In this document: one piece after another, positions 8,517-17,000 of the stretch | Numbering within the stretch: position 1 is the first letter of the stretch | Layout of the letters: every line of letters starts with the position of its first letter | DNA from: Pseudomonas sp. B21-040 | GTDB taxonomy: Bacteria > Pseudomonadota > Gammaproteobacteria > Pseudomonadales > Pseudomonadaceae | Assembly (NCBI RefSeq): GCF_024748695.1 | Contig: NZ_CP087176.1 | Location: 4,147,501-4,211,500 of the forward strand | Direction of reading: 5' to 3' | DNA: 64,000 nucleotides | Notes under the pieces: model-generated | The model's input: only the letters and a program-made list of their open reading frames with translations | The model's database searches: none | What the model was told of the DNA's origin: nothing | Program-made: the position numbers and the translations under genes

Positions 8517-9918
8517 GGATCAATACCTCACGAAGGGCGTCTACCAAGCGGTCGAGGTCGGCGTCCTGGTGCAGTTCAGTGACGCAGTACAATGCGCTCT
8601 GCCCGAGCTCCGGAAATTCCTGGCTCAAGTCATGCCCGCCGAAAATCCCCCGCGCCAGCAACGCCTGATTGATCGTCGCCACCGACTGACCGCTGGCGTT
8701 GAAATCGACCACGAACTCCTTGAAAAAACCGTCACCATAACGGATCGAAACTCCCGGCAGCTCATTCAAACGTCGCGCAGCCTGATGCGCCTGCGCAAAG
8801 ATCAACTCGCCTACATCGACGAACCCTTGCGGCCCCATTAGCGACATGTACACCGCATTGGCGATTGCCCACAGGTACACCGAGTTGCCAGTCCAGTCTT
8901 TACCGTTTTCCCGTAACCCATAAGAAGACTGCTCAGCCAGCGACAGGCCGAAACCAACTTCACCTGGTCGCATGGTTGTGGTGATGCTGATGAGCAGCGT
9001 CGGGTATTCGCGAGCGTAGCGCTCTTCGTCACGGGTAGCGATAAACCCGCCCAGGCCACCGCCACCGTACATAGGGATGCCCAGGGTCTGAATGGTACCA
9101 ACCACAATGTCGGCACCGTAATCTGGTGGAGCCGCCAGCACACCGAGAGAGATCGGATCGACGCCGACAACGAACTCAGCACCATGGGCATGAGTCATCT
9201 CCGCAATGGTAGCTGCGGCACCGTCGATCAGGCCAAAGTAATTCGGCGCCTCCAGGTATACCGCCGAGACATGGTTACCGAGTTTTCGCTTGAGATCCTG
9301 CAAATCCATGGTCCCAGTCAAGGGATCAGCGGCGATGAACTCTAAATTCAGTTCATTGGCCATGTTGGGTTCGCAGTAATTGCGAATCACCGCCAGCCGC
9401 TCTGGATCGATGATCGCCGGAAGCAACAATGTATTGCGACCGTTCAGTCGCGAAGCCATGCGTAATGCATGACCGGCAGCACAGCCCCAGCTGTAGACCG
9501 GCAGACCAACGTACTCGCAACTTACCAGCTCACCCAACTGACTGCTGAACTCGAACCACGCTTGGCAGCGGCCCTGATCGGACGAAGGCGTGCCCCATAC
9601 CGACGTCAGGAATTCACTGCGACTGGCAATCTCGTTGCAAATAGCCGGCACGTGATGCTGCCAGCACCCACCCCCGAGAAAACTCAACATATCGCTGCAG
9701 TTACGGTTTCGACCGAGGATTTCGCGAAGGTGCCGGCTCAATGTTACTTCTGAGCGCATACCGCCCATAAGTTCGGGATTTTTTTTCAAACGGTGCGCTT
9801 CAGGAATCTGTTCGAAAAGCGATTCGACAGACTCAATCCCTAGGATATCTAGCATCTCTTGCTTGATATCAGGCAAAGCATTGGCCATAAAAGGATGGGC
9901 AGATCTTGGTTGACTCAT
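8509..9918 (-). CDS. gcvPA: Glycine dehydrogenase (decarboxylating) subunit 1 homologue
   Basis: 469 residues from ATG at 9918, which follows GGAGG with 4 bases of spacing, one of the strongest ribosome sites in the window. It is the alpha subunit of the split P-protein: an N-terminal segment MLDILGIESVESLFEQIP, then FLGGGCWQHHVPAI, and a GYGGGGLGGF-like glycine segment near the middle. This subunit supplies part of the active site but not the PLP lysine. It heads the gcvPA-gcvPB pair and is divergent from the kinase gene at 10030, with an operator copy in the shared promoter. Pseudomonads normally carry single-chain GcvP, so this split pair is extra and probably catabolic. Confidence 0.9.
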   Translation of the reverse strand: MSQPRSAHPFMANALPDIKQEMLDILGIESVESLFEQIPEAHRLKKNPELMGGMRSEVTLSRHLREILGRNRNCSDMLSFLGGGCWQHHVPAICNEIASRSEFLTSVWGTPSSDQGRCQAWFEFSSQLGELVSCEYVGLPVYSWGCAAGHALRMASRLNGRNTLLLPAIIDPERLAVIRNYCEPNMANELNLEFIAADPLTGTMDLQDLKRKLGNHVSAVYLEAPNYFGLIDGAAATIAEMTHAHGAEFVVGVDPISLGVLAAPPDYGADIVVGTIQTLGIPMYGGGGLGGFIATRDEERYAREYPTLLISITTTMRPGEVGFGLSLAEQSSYGLRENGKDWTGNSVYLWAIANAVYMSLMGPQGFVDVGELIFAQAHQAARRLNELPGVSIRYGDGFFKEFVVDFNASGQSVATINQALLARGIFGGHDLSQEFPELGQSALYCVTELHQDADLDRLVDALREVLIHE

Positions 9919-9947
9919 CTTACCTCCGGACGCAATATTAGGTCTTA

Positions 9948-9974
9948 TGCGAACTTTTGTTTGTACTGCGCACA
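9948..9974 (+). promoter_or_regulatory. Operator motif, copy E (gcvPA / kinase divergent promoter)
   Basis: TGCGAACT, 11 bases, TGCGCACA: one mismatch from copies A and B, with the same spacing. It lies in the 111-bp region between divergent gcvPA and the ATP-NAD-kinase-family gene, 30 bp from the gcvPA start. Confidence 0.65.
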
Positions 9975-10029
9975 ATCTACGTGGCAATACTGACACTCGC
10001 AACCGTTCAATGACCCGAGGCGAGTCTCG

Positions 10030-11136
10030 ATGACGTTCAAGGTTGGCCTGTTAATCAATCCCTTTGCCGGGCTCGGCGGAACAACTGGCCTGAAGGGTAG
10101 TGACGGTGCCGAGATGGTCGCTCTGGCGCTGCAACTGGGCGCTCGGCCGCAAGCCCACGATCGGTGCGTGCGGGCGTTGCGGCGCCTGATCGGCAGTGAC
10201 GCGCAGATTTTTACTGTGCCCGGCGAAATGGGTGAGGACGCCTGTGCTGCAGCGGGCTTGCAGGCGCAGATTGTTGCTACTCCGGCCGCCGAGCACTCGT
10301 CGCGAGACACAATTGAAGCCTGCCATGCACTGCTCGCCCAGTCGGTTGACCTGCTGCTGTTCGGCGGGGGGGATGGCACCGCCCGCGATGTGGCGGCGGC
10401 CGTATCTTCGATGACGACCACTGTGCTCGGTATTCCCTGCGGAGTGAAAATGTATTCCGGGGTGTTTGCACGCTCGCCAGAACATGCCGGTGAACTCGCC
10501 CGTCACTGCGCCAATGGCGGTGTCGCAAGTCACGAAGCCGAACTGCTCGACATCGATGAACAAGCTTCCCGTGAAGACCGCGTCAGCACCCGCCTTTACG
10601 GCTACGCACGGGCGCCAGCCGAGCCACGACACATGCAAAGCGCCAAGTCGGGCAGCTCCAATCCGGACCGAGCCGTAGAAGCTGAAGCGGCGTTGTTTGC
10701 CGCGCAGATGCAGGCAGGGCACGTTTACTTCCTGGGTCCCGGCCGGACGATTCAAGCTTTGTCCAAACATCTAAACGGTGACAGCACGCTGCTGGGCGTC
10801 GACGCCTACCTCGGTAAAACCTTGATCTGTCGCGACGCCAACGAAAGCGACTTGTTGACACTCGCAGCGAAATATCCACCCCACGTGGTGGTCAGCCTTA
10901 CTGGAGGCCAGGGTTGCCTGTTCGGTCGCGGCAACCAGCAAATCAGCGCAGCAGTTCTCGCATCGATTAGCCCGGGACATCTACACGTACTGGCGAGCAG
11001 CGAAAAAATCGCCGCGCTGCCCCAGGGCCAATTGTTTGTCGACAGCGGCGATCCGGTAATCGACACCCGTCTCAGCGGATTTATCCGCGTGCACACCGCC
11101 CCTGGACGCAGCGCCATTGTGCGTGTCGTTCACTGA
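10030..11136 (+). CDS. ATP-NAD/AcoX-family kinase
   Basis: 368 residues in the ATP-NAD kinase superfamily of the AcoX branch. The N-terminus is KVGLLINPFAGLGG, typical of these proteins, and residues near 118-126 carry the phosphate-binding GGGDGTARD motif. A GIPCGVKMYSGVFA segment follows and is also characteristic. AcoX-type proteins occur in catabolic operons, and many members have no assigned substrate. It could phosphorylate NAD or a small pathway metabolite. It is divergent from gcvPA and is followed 33 bp later by the dehydrogenase at 11170, so the two are probably one transcript under the shared operator. Confidence 0.85.
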   Translation: MTFKVGLLINPFAGLGGTTGLKGSDGAEMVALALQLGARPQAHDRCVRALRRLIGSDAQIFTVPGEMGEDACAAAGLQAQIVATPAAEHSSRDTIEACHALLAQSVDLLLFGGGDGTARDVAAAVSSMTTTVLGIPCGVKMYSGVFARSPEHAGELARHCANGGVASHEAELLDIDEQASREDRVSTRLYGYARAPAEPRHMQSAKSGSSNPDRAVEAEAALFAAQMQAGHVYFLGPGRTIQALSKHLNGDSTLLGVDAYLGKTLICRDANESDLLTLAAKYPPHVVVSLTGGQGCLFGRGNQQISAAVLASISPGHLHVLASSEKIAALPQGQLFVDSGDPVIDTRLSGFIRVHTAPGRSAIVRVVH

Positions 11137-11169
11137 CTTTTTTGCCCTAAAAAAACAACAGGAGACCCC

Positions 11170-12120
11170 ATGCACTCATCCTCTCACGTGGTTGCCGTAA
11201 TTGGCGCTGGCAGCATTGGTGTGGCATTTGCCATCGTCTTCGCCCGTGCCGGCTGGAGCGTGCGCCTACAAGACCCGGACGCCCAACGCCTGCAACTGGC
11301 CCGCCAGGAAATATTCAGCCGTTGCTCGGAGCTGGCTACCTTCGGATTACTCCAAGAAACGCCAGAAGCCCTCAGCACCCGGGTCGAGCTATTTGAAGAT
11401 CTCCCCTCCGCAGTGACTGACGCCAGCCTGATTCAGGAATGCGCCCCGGAACGGCTCGACCTCAAGATCGAGCTATTTCGACAGCTTGACAGTCTCGCCC
11501 CTCCCAGTGCGATTCTCGCCAGTTCATCTTCCGCACTGACGGCTTCAAGCTTCGCGAAAGGGCTGCCCGGTCGCGATCGCTGCCTGGTTGCGCATCCGGG
11601 CAACCCACCTTACTTGTTGCCGGTGATCGAAATCGTTCCCGCGCCGTTCACCAATGCGCAACATGTCGACCGAGCTCTAGCTCTTTATACCGAAGCGGGC
11701 CTGACGCCCGTGCGCCTGCAAAAGGAAATAGAAGGCTTTGTGTTCAATCGCCTGCAAGGCGCATTGCTGCGTGAAGCATATTGCTTGGTGCGTGATGGCA
11801 TTACCTCAGTCGCCGACATCGACAAAGTCGTGAGCAAGGGCTTGGGTTTGCGCTGGACATTCATGGGCCCCTTCGAAACCGTCGACCTCAATACTCGGGG
11901 CGGCATCGGTTCGCACGCTCTAAAAATGGGCCCGGCCTACGCGCGCATGGGCGCGGATCGCGGGCAGCATGATCCGTGGACCGCCGATCTAGTGGCCAAG
12001 GTCGAAGCAGAACGTCGGGCATTGGTGCCGCTAGAGAATTGGGAAGAGCGGGTCGCATGGCGAGACCGTGCGCTAATGGAGCGAGCCAGTGATGAATTGA
12101 AGCGAGAAAAGAAGAAGTAG
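11170..12120 (+). CDS. 3-hydroxyacyl-CoA / L-gulonate 3-dehydrogenase family protein
   Basis: 316 residues, ATG preceded by CAGGAGACCCC. The N-terminal Rossmann domain has VAVIGAGSIGVAFA. The middle has SSSSAL and HPGNPPYLLPVIEIV, with the catalytic histidine, and the C-terminal helical domain has GFVFNRLQGALLREA. This length and motif set fits the lambda-crystallin / L-gulonate 3-dehydrogenase / carnitine dehydrogenase group rather than a fatty-acid beta-oxidation enzyme. It would oxidise a 3-hydroxy acid with NAD. It is co-transcribed with the AcoX-type kinase. The C-terminus is a lysine-rich tail. Substrate unknown. Confidence 0.85.
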   Translation: MHSSSHVVAVIGAGSIGVAFAIVFARAGWSVRLQDPDAQRLQLARQEIFSRCSELATFGLLQETPEALSTRVELFEDLPSAVTDASLIQECAPERLDLKIELFRQLDSLAPPSAILASSSSALTASSFAKGLPGRDRCLVAHPGNPPYLLPVIEIVPAPFTNAQHVDRALALYTEAGLTPVRLQKEIEGFVFNRLQGALLREAYCLVRDGITSVADIDKVVSKGLGLRWTFMGPFETVDLNTRGGIGSHALKMGPAYARMGADRGQHDPWTADLVAKVEAERRALVPLENWEERVAWRDRALMERASDELKREKKK

Positions 12121-12318
12121 ACGAACTGTCAATTTTTATCATGCGGACCGCTAAACTTTGCTCGTGTGTCGCAGACTTTTTGCACGAGCTGTCGAATTTG
12201 CCTATGCGTCTGGGCATCGCGCCTTGCGTGATTAGACCGATTGCCACTTATGCGGCAGCAACTGATCGATTCCACTCGGCCGCTGTGTCGCGCGTGCATA
12301 TGGAAAGGAGTTAATAAC

Positions 12319-13140
12319 ATGGGTGGTGTGCGTTCTGTACAGGTTGTCGCTGTGACTGGCGGAAAGGGCGGCGTCGGTAAGACGACTGTGGCTGTGAATC
12401 TTTCATTGGCGCTGGCGAAACTTGGCAGGCGAGTCGTATTGCTTGATGGCGATCTTGGCTTGGGGAATATCCATGTCCTGTTGGGGCTTTCCCTGCAGTA
12501 CACGCTTGCCGACTTAATCCAAGGTCGCTGTGAGCTATCCGAAGTACTTTTGCGCGGTCCGGGCGGGATACGAATCGTCCCCGCGGCTTCAGGCATCCAG
12601 AGTATGGTGCATTTGTCTCCAACTCAGCACGCAGGCCTGATTCAGGCCTTCTGTGAAATCGGTGACAGCCTCGATGTGCTGGTGATTGACACCGCTGCGG
12701 GCATCGGCGCGTCGGTGGTCAGTCTCGTCCAGGCGGCCCATGAGGTCTTGCTGGTGGTCTGCGATGAACCGGCCTCGATCACCGATGCGTACGCACTGAT
12801 CAAACTGCTTAATCGTGATTACGGATTGTACCGTTTCCGGGTTCTGGTCAATATGATGCGGAGCCCGAATGAAGGTCGCGCGCTGTTCGCTAAATTGGCT
12901 AAAATCACTGATCGCTTCCTAGACGTAACCCTGTGGTATGTGGGTGCGATTCCGTACGATGAGTGCGCGCGTAAAGCGGTGCAGAAGCAGCGAGCAGTCT
13001 ACGAACACTTTCCGCAATCCAAGTGCACCCAAGCTTTTCAGGAAATCGCTTTAAAGGTCAACGCTTGGCCTTCGCTGGCTTCTCCCAGAGGACACGTGGA
13101 GTTCTTCGCAGACCGACTCGTCCGTAATTCGAGCAGGTGA
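12319..13140 (+). CDS. Orphan FleN/FlhG-like MinD-family ATPase
   Basis: 273 residues from ATG at 12319, with AAAGGAG 8 nt upstream; the longer frame to 12241 lacks such a site. The deviant Walker A is TGGKGGVGKTTV, followed by VVLLDGDLGLGN and VLVIDTAAGIG. Long stretches match Pseudomonas FleN as I know it, including GGIRIVPAASGIQSM, DEPASITDAYALIKLLNRDY and AVQKQRAVYEHFPQSKC. FleN limits flagellar number by restraining FleQ. Here no flagellar genes are adjacent, so this is probably a paralogue. Differences from FleN as I remember it, such as GDLGLGN for ADLGLAN and a shifted C-terminus, suggest a changed role or early decay. Confidence 0.82.
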   Translation: MGGVRSVQVVAVTGGKGGVGKTTVAVNLSLALAKLGRRVVLLDGDLGLGNIHVLLGLSLQYTLADLIQGRCELSEVLLRGPGGIRIVPAASGIQSMVHLSPTQHAGLIQAFCEIGDSLDVLVIDTAAGIGASVVSLVQAAHEVLLVVCDEPASITDAYALIKLLNRDYGLYRFRVLVNMMRSPNEGRALFAKLAKITDRFLDVTLWYVGAIPYDECARKAVQKQRAVYEHFPQSKCTQAFQEIALKVNAWPSLASPRGHVEFFADRLVRNSSR

Positions 13141-13299
13141 TTAGTACCGTCTTGGCCGGTTTCTGCCTGTCCTCACCGACAGCCTCACGCCCTTAGGAAG
13201 TCAGTCAACTTAAATTGAGGTTCTTCACGGGCGGTGAACCGAGCTTCCTCAGGGCATAGTATTAAGTACACGGCGAGTAGTTGTACCCTTTTCAATCAG

Positions 13300-13690
13300 T
13301 CGGATCGCCCGTCCCTGCCACCTTCCGGTAATCGGAACGGCCAGCAGCACGCTAAGGAGCAAGCCACCGCAGAACGCTAGATCCATGCGGCATCAAAGGC
13401 GTAGCTGACAATACGAGAGCGGGCGCCACAAACAAGGCGACCTTGACGCTGGAACCAATCGCAATCGACAGCGAGAGGCCCATGCGATTTTTCATCGCAG
13501 CTGACACGGCGGAAGAATGCTCCGTCGCATTTCCAAGCACCGCGACAACCAAAATACCGACAAACGGGTTACTGAGACCCAGTTGATGGGCGCTGGGCTC
13601 GATGGCCGCCACCGGTATTTCTCTGATCCAGACGATCAACAGCGACGCCAGGAGCCGCAGGCAGGTACCAACCAGAGTGGCGTGTCTACA
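13300..13690 (-). pseudogene. Remnant of a Ca2+/H+ antiporter (ChaA/CAX type)
   Basis: The minus-strand frame reads AAIEPSAHQLGLSNPFVGIL, then VAVLGNATEHSSAV, MKNRMGLSLSIAIGSS and VALFVAPALVLS. These are the conserved second-half motifs of cation/proton antiporters (GNAAEHS, AIGSS, ALFVAP). The match continues upstream of position 13639 without a start codon. It then shifts frame near 13385, where an MDLAF segment appears in another frame. The N-terminal half of the protein is missing. So this is a decayed fragment, not a working transporter. It sits between the FleN-like gene and the autotransporter stop. Confidence 0.7.
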
Positions 13691-14035
13691 ACACTCAGGC
13701 GCTTGCGCTTCTAAATCGAACCTTGGCTTGATGAAACACTATCTAGCGATCACAGTGGATTCAGATGCCCGCAAACATGCTATTCACGCACCATCACGCG
13801 GCCATCAGTGATGATTCACCTCTTCACGAAACTGATGCTGTTTCCTGCCCGCCTGCTGAATTGCTAGCGTGATGATTTTGTGCATATATCCCGCGCAGAA
13901 AGCTGCTGATCCATCTGCGAGGCTCTTCGCGACTAAACGTTGTGCGCTTACGAGTCGCGGCTAAAAAGCCTTGGCACCTTCACCATCACTGTTACAGGGC
14001 AGAGATGTCGTAGCCTCGCAACTCGTCAGCCTCCC
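13691..14035. other. Non-coding stretch downstream of the autotransporter
   Basis: About 345 bp with no convincing gene. It carries an inverted repeat, CGCGACT / AGTCGCG at 13928-13959, separated by 18 bases. That could form a structure past the autotransporter stop, but I see no T-run that would make it a clear terminator. Confidence 0.5.
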
Positions 14036-17000
14036 CTACCAAGTCCAGCGCACGCCGAGGCTAACCTGCTGCTGACTCACATCGCTGCCGCCCAGGTTCG
14101 CGCCTATTACCGAAGCCGTGCCAAATACCTTCAGATCCTGAGTGACCTGGGCCTCCAGCCCCACATCCAGGGTTGCGTTCAATCCCAGGTCATGCCCGGA
14201 GAAGTCCTGCCGTGTCCCGCCCGGCAGTGTGACTTGCAGGTTTGTCGAGTTCTCCCCCAAAGTGTCCTGCAATCCTACGGCCAGCCAAGGCTTCAGGTTC
14301 GCACCGCCATCCGTCTTGAGGGTCTTTTCGAGGCGCACCGCAGTCCTCACTAACCCCAGTACATCGTCCTTTATATTCAGTTGCTTGCCGCTTGAGTCGG
14401 TCTTGTCGTCCCAGCGCATGTGGATGGCACTCGCCTGGAACTGCGGCTCCACGACCCATCCGTTGCTCAGGGGATACCTGTGCCCCACTTGTCCACTGAG
14501 ACTCAAGATGTCGCCGTGCACCTGCTCGCTGAAGCCATCGGCCGAACGGACATGCGCATCGGGCAGCAGCGCCGTCAGGCTCAGGTCGGCATAGGTGCCG
14601 CTCTGCCAATCCAGGCTTCCATAGGCGCCAAACGCCAGTGCGTCCATGTCCACGTTGGATCTGCCCACACTCACCTGGCCGGTCGAACCCTCGCCTGTGG
14701 TCGAGTAATTGCCCCGCTGTTGGCCGATGAACAGACCGCCTCGCATGCGGTAAGCCTGTTCGTCCACAAACAGATGGTCGTAGCCGGCGTAGAGCCCGGT
14801 GCTGTTGCCATCGAACTCGAACCCCGGATTCGATTCCATCGACAAGTGACTGCCGATGGCGGCCAGCCACAGCCCTTCGCAGGTGCCGAACCACTCCAGA
14901 CCAATGCGCGTGCGCTCTTCCTCGCTGCGGTTGCAATAGGGGTTATCCCCACGACCGCCGGCCATGCGGTCAAACAGCAGTCGGTTGTTATCCAGAGTCA
15001 TGCTATAGCCGATATCCGGCACCACCGTATAGCCGGGAATCTCCGGCAACAGCAGCTTGTCGGCTGAACTCAAATACCAGTCCGAGTCATTCTTGCCCTG
15101 AGCGAAATTCCAGGCCAGGACACTACCGTTTAAACGCACGGTCTTGTCCGACACGAAGCCTCCGGCGGTTGACGGATTGTCATTGGGGCTGCTGATGACT
15201 CGGATCGTTGTCCCCGGCTTGGCCTCAGTACCATCGTTGGCGAAATTGACGCGCGTCGTACCGACCACATCACCGCCTATGTCCAACCCACCAGACGTAC
15301 CGGCGGAGGCCGCGACCTGGACGTCGAGGGCGCCGTTACCGCCGTAGTCGCCGCTGATCGCCAGACGGTGCGATCCGACATCAATCAGACCGTCGTTATG
15401 AACGCTACCTCCAACGCTGGCACCGGAGCGGGCAAGCAGGCGCGAAGTGCTGTCTATGGTCAGTAGACCCGCGTTCAGGTCAAGTGGACTGGCCAGCGCG
15501 AAAACGCTTCCGTCGTGTAATTCGACCTGCTCCCAATTGTTTAGCGCCGGAGCACCGGTACTGAGGTCCAGACCGCTGAAACTGAGGTGGTCATCGCCTT
15601 CCCCCCCACCCAGGCTGCGCAGACCGCTCAGATCGCCACCGATGAAGCTGGCCGAGTCATTACCGGCACCGAAGTCCAGCGCGCCGCGCACGGTGCCTTT
15701 GGAGGTGAAGCTGTCATCTGCGGCAGTACCCGTGTAACGGCCCTGCACGTCGAGCGTGGCACCGGCGGCGACGGTCGTGTTCTGCGCCGTGACGCTGCCA
15801 TTGGCGCCCACGTTCAAAGTGCCGGCGAGCACGTTGACCGTGGTGAATTCCGACCCCAACGGGCCGTTGATGTTGAGCACGCCGACATTGCTCTTGCTCA
15901 AGGTCTCGAAGCCCTGCACGGCGCCCAGATCGGCGCTCACCGCGATGTCGGCATTAAAGACGTCGTTGCCTGCTCCTGCTGCCACCGTACCCAGAATATG
16001 AGTGCCGTCGTGGATGATCAGCGTGTCGTCGCCATCACCCAGTGCAAAGATCCCGCCCCCGGTGTCGAGTGTGCCGGCGACATCCAGCACGTCGTTGCCC
16101 GCGCCCAGATCGCCACTGGCCAGCAGCGTGCCGCCCGCACCGATCGACACCGTATTGGTGCCGGCAGTGCCGGTGATCGTCGCCGCCGTACCGCCGACCG
16201 CCTGCAACCTGCCGTCGACATTCAGCGTGGTGTTGTCACCCAGCGCGACGGTCGGCGTATTCAACGTGCCAGCCACGTCCAGGGTGCCGGCATTGAGCGC
16301 GGTACCACCGGAAAAGGTACTGGCGCCGACCAGGGTCGCGACGCCGACGTTGTCCTTGGTGAGGAATTCGAAGTTGGTCGTGTGGAGGCCGTCGAACGTC
16401 ATCGCCGCTGCATTGTTCAACACGACTGTGTCGCCTGCGCCATTCACGCCACCGTCGATGACGGTGTTCAGCACCGCGCCGTCGTTCAGGGTCAACGTGT
16501 CGTCGCCGCCACACAGATCGATGGTGCCGCTACCACTGACGGTGCCCGACACGCTCATTGTGTCGTTGCCGGCGCCGCAGCCGAAGCTGCCATTCACATT
16601 CAACGTCGCACCGCTGCCCACCACGGTGGCAAGCGTGCTGCCAGCGGTCGCCACCACACTGGCGTTGGGGCCGACATTCAGGGTGCCGCCCAGCACGCTG
16701 ACTTCCTGGAGATCGGTCGCGCCTGGCCCGTTGATGTTGAGCACGCCGGTCCCGGTCTTGGTCACGCCCTCGAAGTTCACCAATTCGCCCAGGTCGGCGG
16801 TCAGGTTGATGTCGTAGACGCGGGTATCGAGCCCGGAGCCGCCGTCGATCGTGCCCAGCACCACGGTGGCGTCGTGCACCACGAAGCTGTCGTCGCCATC
16901 ACCCAGTGCAAAGATCCCGCCCCCGGTGTCGAGTGTGCCGGCGACATCCAGCACGTCGTTGCCCGCGCCCAGATCGCCACTGGCCAGCAAGGTGCCGCCT

